Positions 23,287 through 32,580 of a DNA stretch of 42,736 bases are shown one piece after another. Made by a program: the position numbers and the translations under genes. Each line of letters begins with the position of its first letter. The first letter of the stretch is position 1. The notes under the pieces were generated by a model. It saw nothing but the letters and a program-made list of their open reading frames with translations, had not been told where the DNA came from and did not search any database. Origin of the DNA: Vulcanimicrobiota bacterium. Its GTDB lineage: Bacteria; Vulcanimicrobiota; JAJTBE01. The stretch is from positions 1-42,736 of the forward strand of contig JAIORV010000103.1 of assembly GCA_021107945.1 (NCBI GenBank), read 5' to 3'.

Positions 23287-24507
23287 TTGAACATCAGGAA
23301 AACAAAATGGCTGTGGCTCATTCTCCCCGTGCTGTTCTTGCTTATTGCGGGGGGAATATATTATTCTTATTCCATTGTGGAGAAAATCGGTTATTATTCC
23401 GATGAGCCATACCCAACAGCGGACGGCAGGGGATTCTTCGTGATGCGGATTCCTGATTCGGACAAGCTCGCCTCGCACCTGCCTCCTGCGGAAATTAAAG
23501 TGGAATTTATTTACTTTCCATCGCTCAATTCCGAAGGGGAGAAAATAGGAACCGTCACCGTGGGCTATGACAATGTTGAATTCTACTTCGGAGTAAAAGG
23601 CGGGAATTTATATTACATAACATCCACGGCACAAAAAGCGACAAAAAGCGGTAGCCTGCAATCTATTTCGGCGTTTCAATTAAAGAGAAAATTCAATATA
23701 ATAAAGTCGGGTGGACAAATGAGGAAAAGCGTTGATATGCCTCCCGGCCAATATGTCCTGAAAAACCCCGTGAATATTCTGCTCATAAAAAACGGGAAAG
23801 AAATCTATAATTATGATCCGTTAACAGATAGCAGGAAACTTCTCTGCAATCTCCCGGAAGAATATGACCCGAAAGCAATAAAAATATTACCGGGCAATAA
23901 TCCTGACAGCTTGATATACCTTATATCATCGGGAGGAGTGGGCATGAATTATTATTACTTCTCGCGAAAAACGGGTAAGACGGTTAATTTAAAGGAGATC
24001 ACCGGAAAACATCAGGTGGGAGCATTTGTACAGTTCGAAACATTTGACGATAGGATTATTAACCTCTTCCCATTTTCAGACACACCCTTGTTTTTCTTCA
24101 CGGATAATATGAAACTTGTGCCGGAGAAGATAGGTACTTCCGTATTCAAACTTTCCCCGGACGGGAGCAGGATTGCGTTTGTCACTTTTCATAAAAAATT
24201 ATTTCTCTACAATTTTAATACAAAGCAATCCAGATTATTGTATAAAGAGAACCGTGCAGATCATATGATTCATAAGTACTTCTGGCTTCCCTCACAGGAT
24301 GAGATCATAGTTCACCTGACAATCCCCACAACAAAGGCATCGGTTACCGCCGACGAGATAATTGCCATTAATCCTGATACCGGGAAAATGAGGGTTGACG
24401 TTAAACCCTGCCCGGCATACAGGTATGGAAAAAGCAAATATCTTCAGTTTGCCAGGAAAATAAGGGATAGAATCAACAAGCTTTTCAAGAAAAAAATCCT
24501 GCCATAA
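23287..24507 (+). CDS. N-terminally anchored propeller-like protein, unknown function
   Basis: The 406-residue protein has a single membrane anchor at about 10-28 with a basic cytosolic start (MNIRKTK). A long extracytoplasmic region follows, with strand motifs such as KILPGNNPDSLIYLISSG and LSPDGSRIAFVTFHKKLFLYN. The latter is a clear TolB/WD40-like blade motif (S-P-D-G-x-x-I-A-F). The C-terminus is basic (IRDRINKLFKKKIL). No catalytic residues are evident. It shares the propeller style with the gene at 20791-21897, on the other side of the DegT gene. The start is TTG, the only in-frame candidate near the 5' end, with a poor ribosome site. Confidence 0.65.
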   Translation: MNIRKTKWLWLILPVLFLLIAGGIYYSYSIVEKIGYYSDEPYPTADGRGFFVMRIPDSDKLASHLPPAEIKVEFIYFPSLNSEGEKIGTVTVGYDNVEFYFGVKGGNLYYITSTAQKATKSGSLQSISAFQLKRKFNIIKSGGQMRKSVDMPPGQYVLKNPVNILLIKNGKEIYNYDPLTDSRKLLCNLPEEYDPKAIKILPGNNPDSLIYLISSGGVGMNYYYFSRKTGKTVNLKEITGKHQVGAFVQFETFDDRIINLFPFSDTPLFFFTDNMKLVPEKIGTSVFKLSPDGSRIAFVTFHKKLFLYNFNTKQSRLLYKENRADHMIHKYFWLPSQDEIIVHLTIPTTKASVTADEIIAINPDTGKMRVDVKPCPAYRYGKSKYLQFARKIRDRINKLFKKKILP

Positions 24508-24590
24508 TAAGATAATAGAGGGTTTGAATTTGTGATGTAGAAATTTGAAAAAGCTTGAAAGAGCGACTATTGTTCAGGGGGGGCAGGTAG

Positions 24591-24944
24591 ATTAAAAAGG
24601 AACGAACCGTATATTATTACCTTGCCCTTTACTCCGGACTTGGCTTCACCATGGTCATTTTCATCGTCCTTTGCATGTTTCTTGGTCTTTACCTGGATGA
24701 CAGGCTGGGAACCGGGCACAACCTCGCTCTCCTCATGACTGTTGTGGGAATGGGCGTGGGCGGATGGTGGACTTATCGACGCATAATAAAAAATACTCTT
24801 GAAGATGAAGAGGACGACGAGAGTAATGAATCCACATCAACTAAGAAAACATTTCCGCTAAAATCGGGGCTGGAAGCCCCTCCTACATTAGATGATCTGA
24901 ATAAGACAGATGGTGAAAATGAAAAATATTCTGAAGAGAAATAG
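24591..24944 (+). CDS. atpZ: AtpZ/AtpI-type small membrane protein of ATP synthase operon
   Basis: The protein has the two-helix hairpin of AtpZ: LALYSGLGFTMVIFIVLCMF then GLYLDDRLGTG, with the conserved D-D-R-L-G-T-G turn, and TVVGMGVGGWWTYRRI. AtpZ/AtpI proteins help assemble the ATP synthase or act as cation channels. Homology begins before the first in-frame ATG (24651). Reading back gives KKERTVYYYLALYSGLGF to an ATT at 24591, just after an in-frame TAG. No ATG, GTG or TTG lies between. GGGGGGG seven bases before the ATT could serve as the ribosome site. I therefore propose an ATT start (117 residues); from ATG it would be 97. Its acidic tail includes a translated repeat (SGLEAPPT). Confidence 0.75.
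   Translation: MKKERTVYYYLALYSGLGFTMVIFIVLCMFLGLYLDDRLGTGHNLALLMTVVGMGVGGWWTYRRIIKNTLEDEEDDESNESTSTKKTFPLKSGLEAPPTLDDLNKTDGENEKYSEEK
24864..24887 (+). repeat. GGA-loop hairpin inside atpZ coding tail
   Basis: GGGGCT-GGA-AGCCCC followed by TCCTACA is the same short hairpin module seen in the intergenic regions, with a different stem. Here it lies inside the atpZ reading frame and codes for S-G-L-E-A-P-P-T. Confidence 0.8.
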
Positions 24945-25269
24945 CATCAACACACTGCTCCTTTTTGCCACAGGGGCGATTCTGATAGCATTATTCGGAA
25001 AAACATCAGACTTGATTGGTTTTGCTACCGGCATTATAGCCGGACTGGCGGCAATCAATCTTAACATTATTTTCTTCGGAAAATTCAAACTCGGGTCTAT
25101 CCCACCCGTGTTTTATGTTGGTTATTTTATGTTGAAGCTTGCAATAATCGGGGTGATTTTTTATATCTCGATGAAGGCGGGCGGATCTCCGGTTTACATC
25201 GCGGCAGGCATAACTTGTGGGATTGTTTCGCAGGTTATTGCGATGCTGCTACCTGCAAAGATTAATTAG
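24910..25269 (+). CDS. atpI: ATP synthase subunit I (AtpI)
   Basis: The 119-residue protein has about four hydrophobic helices (14-31, 33-52, 68-87, 93-115) in the ATP_synt_I layout. Its start overlaps the atpZ end by 35 bp in another frame, a common arrangement for coupled atpZ-atpI. AtpI assists in assembling the c-ring or in cation transport. ATG codons at 24910 and 24919 are both possible; the second gives MKNILKRNS, the first two more residues. Placement directly ahead of atpB is as usual. A 290-bp repeat-filled gap follows. Confidence 0.8.
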   Translation: MVKMKNILKRNSINTLLLFATGAILIALFGKTSDLIGFATGIIAGLAAINLNIIFFGKFKLGSIPPVFYVGYFMLKLAIIGVIFYISMKAGGSPVYIAAGITCGIVSQVIAMLLPAKIN

Positions 25270-25277
25270 CTTTTAAC

Positions 25278-25385
25278 CCGGATGATGCTTTTTAATTCAA
25301 CGCAGAGATCGCGGAGTTCGTAGAGAACTTATTATATCGAGGGTTCCTGTTAATTAATCGCATCAATTTTCAGGCATTCTCCGAT
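25278..25385. repeat. Dispersed ~100-bp inverted repeat (partner at 34769-34868)
   Basis: CCGGATGATGCTTTTTAATT through GGCATTCTCCGAT is matched in reverse complement at 34769-34868, with few changes and one extra 8-10 bp segment (GGAGTTCGTA) here. It contains a 'CAACGCAGAGATCGC' word but is longer than that module. No gene lies in it. Confidence 0.8.
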
Positions 25386-25481
25386 ATAATTTTATACCGG
25401 TGATAAATAGATTATTTTCCCGGCAGAAAGTTACAATACGGTAATTACAAGATTCCAAATGCATTTTTAGAATTTAATAAA

Positions 25482-25539
25482 ACCGCAAAGAAGCAAAGAG
25501 AATTATTTTAATCTTTGTGGACTTTGTGGTCTTTGCGGT
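25482..25539. repeat. Inverted pair of GCAAAG modules before atpB
   Basis: ACCGCAAAGAAGCAAAGAG and CTTTGTGGTCTTTGCGGT are inverted and can form a long imperfect stem. The module ends about 20 bp before the atpB ATG, in the position of the ribosome site, and the atpB site itself is poor. Confidence 0.7.
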
Positions 25540-25560
25540 GAATAAAACGGTGAATAGACC

Positions 25561-26340
25561 ATGGAAGCTATACATTTTGTACGCTACAACTTATATGGAT
25601 ACACGGTAAACGTTGACACCATAATAGTAACCTGGCTCATTATGGCGGTATTTTTTGTTTTTCTTTTAATTCTGAGGACAAAGCTGAATGTTATTCCCGG
25701 CAAAATCCAGGCTCTTATCGAAATGGTAGTCGATTTTTTCGATGAGCAGGCGGACTCGATGGCCGGTCCCGATGGCAGGGAATATGCTCCCATAGTGTTT
25801 TTTATTTTCATTGCAGTTCTTCTTTTTAACTGGATCGGGCTTTTGCCGGGAATGCTCAAAGTGGGGAGAATCCCCATATTCATATCCCCCACGAGGGACA
25901 TAAACACCACAGTGGCGCTGGCGCTATGCACTTTTGTTATATTTAATTATTATGGATTCAAGAAAAAGGGATTGAGGTACTTTCTCAATTTTATACATCC
26001 CGCTCACGAGGTTGCCAGGAGTCTGCCCGTATATATGCTCTGGCTGATGATCCCCCTCACCTTTCTTTTTCTTATTTTGAATATAGTTGAGTTGTGCGCT
26101 CGTGTTCTGTCGCTTTCAATCCGTCTTTTTGGCAATGTCCTGGGCGAGCACATAGTGGGCACGGCCCTGATATTATTCACAACCGTTGTTCTTAAGCTTT
26201 TCGTGGTGGCCGGGATTTTGACATATCTCCTGCCGCTTTTTGTGTTTTTCTTAAGCGTCATTACCGGCGCCGTTCAAGCGTTTATTTTTGCAGTCCTGAC
26301 CCTCACATATATTGCGGGGGCGGTTGCGGAATATGAATAG
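25561..26340 (+). CDS. atpB: ATP synthase F0 subunit a
   Basis: The 259-residue membrane protein is subunit a of the F-type ATP synthase. The essential stator arginine is R188 in LSIRLFGNVLGEH, with N192 and E196 following. Further helices include the terminal segment with Q and E (TGAVQAFIFAVLTLTYI). Subunit a provides the two half-channels facing the c-ring. Start ATG at 25561 lies right behind a repeat module; the ribosome site is weak. It sits 290 bp after atpI and 53 bp before atpE. Length and motifs are normal. Confidence 0.95.
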   Translation: MEAIHFVRYNLYGYTVNVDTIIVTWLIMAVFFVFLLILRTKLNVIPGKIQALIEMVVDFFDEQADSMAGPDGREYAPIVFFIFIAVLLFNWIGLLPGMLKVGRIPIFISPTRDINTTVALALCTFVIFNYYGFKKKGLRYFLNFIHPAHEVARSLPVYMLWLMIPLTFLFLILNIVELCARVLSLSIRLFGNVLGEHIVGTALILFTTVVLKLFVVAGILTYLLPLFVFFLSVITGAVQAFIFAVLTLTYIAGAVAEYE

Positions 26341-26393
26341 TTATATTATGAATAGTTATATCGGACAGATCGAAAGGAGGTCTTATAAGGCCT

Positions 26394-26828
26394 ATGAGAC
26401 ATAAAATTTTGACAGTCGGATTGATCGCCGTCATTTGCTTCATAATACTGTCTTCAACTCCTGTTTTATGCAAATCGGTTGATCGGGGTGTAATCATTAC
26501 CGCCCAGGAAAACGAGGGGCAAGCCGGCGAATCCACAGGGAAAACTCCCGACAGGTCTCCCGAGGCAATGAAGGTGAGAGGTAATCTGCTTATTGTATCG
26601 GCATTGTCCGCTGCACTTGCCATAGGTGTAGCGGCATTCGGCGCGGCGCTTGCCCAGGGGAATGCGCTTGGAAAGGCACTGGAATCCATAGGAAGAAATC
26701 CCGAGTCGCAGAGTAAAATTTTCCCAACACTCGTTCTGGGACTTGCCTTTATAGAATCGCTTGCACTTTATGCACTATTGATATCTCTTGCCCTTGTATT
26801 TTTCAACCCCCTGATCCAGTTGTTATAA
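26394..26828 (+). CDS. atpE: ATP synthase F0 subunit c, with N-terminal signal-like extension
   Basis: The 144-residue protein is about 60 longer than a typical c subunit. Residues 1-26 form a signal-peptide-like helix (ending LCKS), residues 27-60 a polar linker, and residues 62-143 the two c-ring helices. The ion-binding glutamate is E121 in FIESLALY, next to S122, with Q88 in helix 1 and Y126. Q, E, S and Y are four of the positions used by Na+-binding c-rings, but the position of Ilyobacter T67 is L123 and that of V63 is F119, so H+ coupling is equally possible. AAAGGAGG lies 11 bases upstream of the ATG. Confidence 0.92.
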   Translation: MRHKILTVGLIAVICFIILSSTPVLCKSVDRGVIITAQENEGQAGESTGKTPDRSPEAMKVRGNLLIVSALSAALAIGVAAFGAALAQGNALGKALESIGRNPESQSKIFPTLVLGLAFIESLALYALLISLALVFFNPLIQLL

Positions 26829-26860
26829 AATAACAGATTACAGACCGGGAGGAATATGAA

Positions 26861-27352
26861 ATGCTTAAAATAAATGCGACCCTCATCATTCAGATCATAA
26901 ATATTATCGTGTTTTTTGTAATTATAAAGGTTTTTCTCTATAAGCCTCTGATGAATATTATCCGGTCCCGCCAGGACAGGATAATAAAACATCTTGCCGA
27001 TGCCGAGGCTGTTAGAGACGAGTCCGATGAGATGAAGAGAAAATACAAGAAAAAGCTCAAGGAAGTACATGCCGAGGGAGCAAAGATATTGAAAGAATAC
27101 AGCGACGAGGGAAAGCGTATCAAGAACGAGGAGGTTCAGAAGGCGAAGGATGAGGCAAAAAGAATATTGGAGCATACCGAGGTGGAGGTCCGACACCGCC
27201 GGGAAAAGGCGTCAAGAGATCTGAAAAATCAGGTGTCGGATCTGGCGGTAAAAATCTCGATGAGAGTACTCTCCGATTACCTCAATATTGATGAGCAAAA
27301 AGACCTGGCAATGAAACTTGCCGAGAAGGTGAAAATACATTATGAAGGGTGA
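26861..27352 (+). CDS. atpF: ATP synthase F0 subunit b
   Basis: The 163-residue subunit b has a single N-terminal helix (about 5-27, NATLIIQIINIIVFFVIIKVF), the usual NxxLF-like KPLMNIIRSRQDRI junction, then a long charged coiled coil. It forms the peripheral stalk linking subunit a to F1. Start ATG follows GGGAGGAA eight bases upstream. Its end overlaps atpH by 11 bp, so the two are coupled. Length is typical. Confidence 0.93.
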   Translation: MLKINATLIIQIINIIVFFVIIKVFLYKPLMNIIRSRQDRIIKHLADAEAVRDESDEMKRKYKKKLKEVHAEGAKILKEYSDEGKRIKNEEVQKAKDEAKRILEHTEVEVRHRREKASRDLKNQVSDLAVKISMRVLSDYLNIDEQKDLAMKLAEKVKIHYEG

Positions 27353-27899
27353 GTCAATCGCCGAGCATTATTCCCAGGCTTTGCTGGAAATTGCCAAAGA
27401 AAAGGATAAAGTTGATGAGTATTTTGACGAGCTAAGATATGTCAAAGAGAATTTACTTACTTTTAAGCGACTGAACCATATTATCAAAAACCCGGGAGTG
27501 GCGGCACATGTTAAAAAAGAAATTCTCAGGGAACTGTTTGGAGATAGAATAAGCCCCGATGTACTTCATTTCATTTTTCTCATAATTGACAAGAACAGAG
27601 AGTTGTACCTGGAAAAAACAATTGACCGATATATGGAGAAAGTATTTGATTCGAAGAATATCATCCAGGCGGATGTGGTAATGTCAAATTTCCCCCCTCT
27701 GGATTTTGTCGAAAAAATCAGGGAGAAAATTTTCGAAAGCACCGGAAAAAAAGCTGAACTGACACTCAGCAGGGACCCGAATTTAATCGGGGGATTTCAG
27801 ATAATTATTAAGGACAGAATAATTGACTACAGCATAAGGGGACAACTGGAGAAAATCAAACAGGAGTTACACAGTCTCCCTATAACGGATGTCGGATAA
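27342..27899 (+). CDS. atpH: ATP synthase F1 subunit delta
   Basis: The 185-residue protein is subunit delta: an N-terminal helical bundle beginning ESIAEHYSQALLEIAKE, and a C-terminal domain with DPNLIGGFQIIIKDRIIDYSIRGQLEKIKQ, the family's signature end. It connects the peripheral stalk to the tip of F1. It overlaps atpF by 11 bp. A 173-bp repeat-filled gap follows before atpA, unusual since atpH and atpA are generally close. Confidence 0.93.
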   Translation: MKGESIAEHYSQALLEIAKEKDKVDEYFDELRYVKENLLTFKRLNHIIKNPGVAAHVKKEILRELFGDRISPDVLHFIFLIIDKNRELYLEKTIDRYMEKVFDSKNIIQADVVMSNFPPLDFVEKIREKIFESTGKKAELTLSRDPNLIGGFQIIIKDRIIDYSIRGQLEKIKQELHSLPITDVG

Positions 27900-28072
27900 G
27901 GAAAGCAGGATTTTATCTCTAAGGAAATGAGGAAATAAGGAAAGGATAATGGAAGACGGATAACTCCCATTACGTAGCGCGGGTTTTAAAACCCGCCGAT
28001 AATCGGATGGCGTATGCCGGTTCCCGTTTCCCGCTTCTCATTTCCCGCTTCCAAATTAAACGGGAGGTTTCC
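27900..28072. repeat. Repeat block between atpH and atpA
   Basis: The gap contains GAGGAAATAAGGAAA words, a minus-strand GCGGGTTTTAAAACCCGC hairpin with its GCTACGT flank (27972-27997), CGGATGGCG words and CCCGCTTCTCATTTCCC-type words, ending at the atpA ribosome site. An open frame from 28007 into atpA is repeat-derived. Confidence 0.75.
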
Positions 28073-29737
28073 ATGACCATCAATGCCGACGAAATAACGG
28101 AAGTACTAAAAAGGCACATTGAAAATTATTCCGCCACATTTGAGGAAAGTACTTATGGCTCAATCATACAGATTGGGGATAATATCACCAGGATTTACGG
28201 ACTCTCGGACGCACGATCCGGTGAGCTTGTCCAATTCGAGAACGGAACATACGGTATTGTCATGAACCTGGAAGAATATTGCATCGGATGTGTAATCCTG
28301 GGAAGCGACGTCGGTATTCAGGAAGGACAGAGCGTAAAGAGAACAGGTCACATTGCAAAGGTTGCCGTGGGGAAAGAGCTTCTGGGAAGAGCTGTGAATC
28401 CGCTGGGAATCCCCATCGACGGCAAAGGACCCCTGAGGACGGAAAAGTTCCGTCCTGTTGAGTTTCCCGCTCCCCGGGTAGTTGACAGGCAGCCGATAAA
28501 CAGGCCTCTCTATACGGGACTGAAGGCGATAGATTCGCTTGTCCCCATAGGCAGGGGGCAGAGGGAAATGATTATCGGAGACCGTCAGACGGGAAAGACG
28601 GCGATCGCTGTTGACACAATCCTGAACCAGACCCCGGAAGATGTATATTGCATATATGTAGCCATAGGACAGAGAACAAGCTCGGTTGCATCAGTGATTG
28701 AGATTCTCAGAAAGCACGACAGGCTAAAAAACACGACTATTGTCATTGCATCGCCAAATGAGCCCGCAAGTCTTCTATATCTGGCGCCATATGCCGGATG
28801 TGCTATTGCGGAAGAATACATGTACAACGGCGAGGATGCGCTGGTAATTTATGACGACCTGACCAAGCATGCCAACGCATACCGTGAATTGTCACTGCTC
28901 CTCAGGCGTCCTCCGGGAAGGGAAGCTTATCCCGGCGATGTTTTCTACCTTCACAGCAGGCTCCTGGAGCGCTCTGCAAGAATGTCGGATGCGCTGGGCG
29001 GAGGATCCTCAACTGCCTTGCCCATCGTCGAGACCCAGATGGGAGATGTGTCTGCTTATATACCGACAAATATTATTTCTATAACCGACGGGCAAATATA
29101 CCTCGACAGAGATCTTTTCCACAAGGGAATAAGGCCTGCCGTCGACGTGGGACTTTCCGTCTCCAGGGTGGGAGGATCGGCACAGATCCCGGCAATGAAA
29201 AAAGTAGCGGCTCCACTCAGGCTCGATCTGGCACAGTTCAGAGAGCTTGAGGCGTTCATGAAATTTTCCTCGGAAGAGTTGGAAAAGGGATGTCGTGGTA
29301 TGGTGATAAGGGGCAAGAGGATTACCGAAATTTTAAAGCAAAAGCAGTTCAATCCGATCTCCGCTCCCTACCAGATTGCAGTGTTATACCTGGCGTCAAG
29401 GGGGCATATTAACGATGTGCCCCTTGCTCAGATTCAGGTTATGGAAGCTACATTTATAAGCTTCCTCAAAGGTAACTTTCCCCAGTATGAAAACCAGATC
29501 AGGGCGACCGGTAGATTCACTCGCCTGGCCGAGGATATTCTTCTTGACGCGATCCACAAATTCAGGAAAATATACCTTACAGAGCATATCGGACACGAGC
29601 AGATGGAATTAACCCGTGAGGATTCATTTCACGAGAGAATATGGAAGGAAATCGAAGAGGAAGAGCATGAAGCCGAGGAGATGGAGGAGGAGCTTGAAGC
29701 CGACCTGGAAGAGGTAAGGAAATTCATAGGGCAATAG
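28073..29737 (+). CDS. atpA: ATP synthase F1 subunit alpha
   Basis: The alpha subunit of 554 residues carries the P-loop GDRQTGKT (169-176) and the conserved GGGSSTALPIVETQ, LYLD-type and PAVDVGLSVSRVGGSAQ segments near 330-390. The start chosen is ATG at 28073 with GGGAGG six bases upstream; the frame is open to 28007, but those 22 residues are repeat. It is longer than the usual 500-510 residues: after IYLTEHI it ends in an acidic coiled-coil tail (EIEEEEHEAEEMEEELEADL). That C-terminal extension is unusual and its role unknown. It forms the alpha3beta3 head with AtpD. Confidence 0.95.
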   Translation: MTINADEITEVLKRHIENYSATFEESTYGSIIQIGDNITRIYGLSDARSGELVQFENGTYGIVMNLEEYCIGCVILGSDVGIQEGQSVKRTGHIAKVAVGKELLGRAVNPLGIPIDGKGPLRTEKFRPVEFPAPRVVDRQPINRPLYTGLKAIDSLVPIGRGQREMIIGDRQTGKTAIAVDTILNQTPEDVYCIYVAIGQRTSSVASVIEILRKHDRLKNTTIVIASPNEPASLLYLAPYAGCAIAEEYMYNGEDALVIYDDLTKHANAYRELSLLLRRPPGREAYPGDVFYLHSRLLERSARMSDALGGGSSTALPIVETQMGDVSAYIPTNIISITDGQIYLDRDLFHKGIRPAVDVGLSVSRVGGSAQIPAMKKVAAPLRLDLAQFRELEAFMKFSSEELEKGCRGMVIRGKRITEILKQKQFNPISAPYQIAVLYLASRGHINDVPLAQIQVMEATFISFLKGNFPQYENQIRATGRFTRLAEDILLDAIHKFRKIYLTEHIGHEQMELTREDSFHERIWKEIEEEEHEAEEMEEELEADLEEVRKFIGQ

Positions 29738-29775
29738 TAAAACGAACGAAAGCGGTATGGGTCAAGTTAGAATTT

Positions 29776-29845
29776 ACCACGAAGCCACGAAGGACACGGA
29801 GTTTTTAATTTTTGGATTCTTCGCGAACTTCGTGTCTTCGTGGTG
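29776..29845. repeat. Inverted CACGAAG module pair between atpA and atpG
   Basis: ACCACGAAGCCACGAAGG and CTTCGTGTCTTCGTGGT are inverted around an AT-rich centre and can pair as a long stem. This module occupies the atpA-atpG gap inside the ATP synthase operon. Confidence 0.8.
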
Positions 29846-29893
29846 AATATATATTTTTTCGACAGTCTCAAATCAGAAGGATGAGCAATAATC

Positions 29894-30745
29894 ATGCAAC
29901 AGGTAAGGGAGATAAAAAAGCGCATTGCCACAGTCAGTAATATCAGTCATTTGACGAAGGCAATGAAGACTCTTGCAACCGCCAGGGTAGGGAGTGCGAA
30001 GCAGGTTATGAAGAATGCGAGGGTTTACGAGGAGAAAATGTCCGGAGTGGTTCATGATCTGGTTTCACTCGTGCCCCACGCAGGCTCACCTCTCATTACC
30101 AGGCATGATGCAGGAAAATACGCTTTCGTAATTATGACCGCCGACCTGGGATTTTGTGGCACATTTAACCACAATATCATTCATTCGGCAATGGATTTTA
30201 TCGATGTGCACAAACCGGGCGAAGATTTATTCATAATAGCGATGGGAGGCAAGATTCTCTCCCTGTTGAATCGGTGGGGCATTCCGACGGAGCTATCAAT
30301 CCCCCGGTGGAAAACCGATTATGGAACTGCAAGAGTTGTAATTGACCTGTGCACGGATATGTTCCTGTCGGGGAAGGTTGACAGGGTACTGGTACTCTAC
30401 TCGAGACCTGCAATGGGAATGAAAATGCAGGCATATCGCGACACTCTCCTGCCGCTTTCTCCTGAAGAGAAAAAGAAGAAAGACCGAATTGATTATATTG
30501 TTGAGCCTTCGTCCGCAGAGGCGATAAACAACATTCTCCCAGTCTATCTAAGGGCAAAGATGTTCCGGATGATGGCGGAGACACGGGCAGGCGAGCTTTC
30601 TGCGCGGGTGCAATCAATGACCAATGCAAACGAAAACGCCGAGAATCTATTGAGCGAACTGACATTGCAATATTACAGGGCAAGACAGGAGAGCATTACA
30701 AGTGAAATAATAGAAATCACAAGTGCTACGGAAACGATGAAATAA
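29894..30745 (+). CDS. atpG: ATP synthase F1 subunit gamma
   Basis: The 283-residue gamma subunit has the N-terminal helix REIKKRIATVSNISHLTKAMKTLATAR and the C-terminal helix with RMMAETRAGELSARVQSMTNANENAENLL, which together form the rotor shaft. The central Rossmann-like part has MTADLGFCGTFNHN. Length is close to the family norm of about 285-300. A spacing of 18 bp to atpD shows a shared transcript. Upstream, repeats separate it from atpA. Confidence 0.94.
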   Translation: MQQVREIKKRIATVSNISHLTKAMKTLATARVGSAKQVMKNARVYEEKMSGVVHDLVSLVPHAGSPLITRHDAGKYAFVIMTADLGFCGTFNHNIIHSAMDFIDVHKPGEDLFIIAMGGKILSLLNRWGIPTELSIPRWKTDYGTARVVIDLCTDMFLSGKVDRVLVLYSRPAMGMKMQAYRDTLLPLSPEEKKKKDRIDYIVEPSSAEAINNILPVYLRAKMFRMMAETRAGELSARVQSMTNANENAENLLSELTLQYYRARQESITSEIIEITSATETMK

Positions 30746-30760
30746 ATAACAGGGTGATAA

Positions 30761-32227
<1,467 letters not shown>

Positions 32228-32580
32228 TATTCACCGCAGAGATCGCGGAGTCCGCAGAGGGTAACCGGAGAAAAAACATTTGTTCCCCCGGTTAAAACCG
32301 GGGGATAATCTCACGGGAGGTTTAAAAACCTCCGCTACCGGTAAAATTGGAGTCGGGAAATTAGAAGCGAGATCCGTTTATCGGGATGGGGACATCCCTC
32401 CTACAGATTGAGGCGGGAAATGAGAAGCGGGAAGCGGGATCCGTTCTGCGACATCTGCCGTCATTCATTTTCTTCGTGTTCTCCGTGACTTCGTGGTGAA
32501 TAAACAAATATGGCCTACGTTTCCATAATCCGTTTTCCTTATTTCCTCATTTCCTAAGAGGCAAAATCTTTACTTCCTTA
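32228..32580. repeat. Intergenic mosaic after atpD (no atpC)
   Basis: This gap holds a CCGCAGAGATCGCGGAG word, a CCCCCGG-TTAAAA-CCGGGGG hairpin (32285-32304), a GGAGGTTT-AA-AAACCTCC/GCTACC hairpin (32316-32339), a GGGATG-GGGA-CATCCC/TCCTACA hairpin (32383-32405), GAGAAGCGGGAAGCGGG words, a CTTCGTGTTCTCCGTGACTT-type module and TTATTTCCTCATTTCC words. No epsilon-subunit frame is present. Confidence 0.8.

Noticed and set aside
26394-26828. Firm call of a Na+-driven ATP synthase
   Set aside because: Only four of six ligand positions match; the same E-S-L pattern also occurs, as far as I recall, in proton-type c subunits, so the ion is left open.
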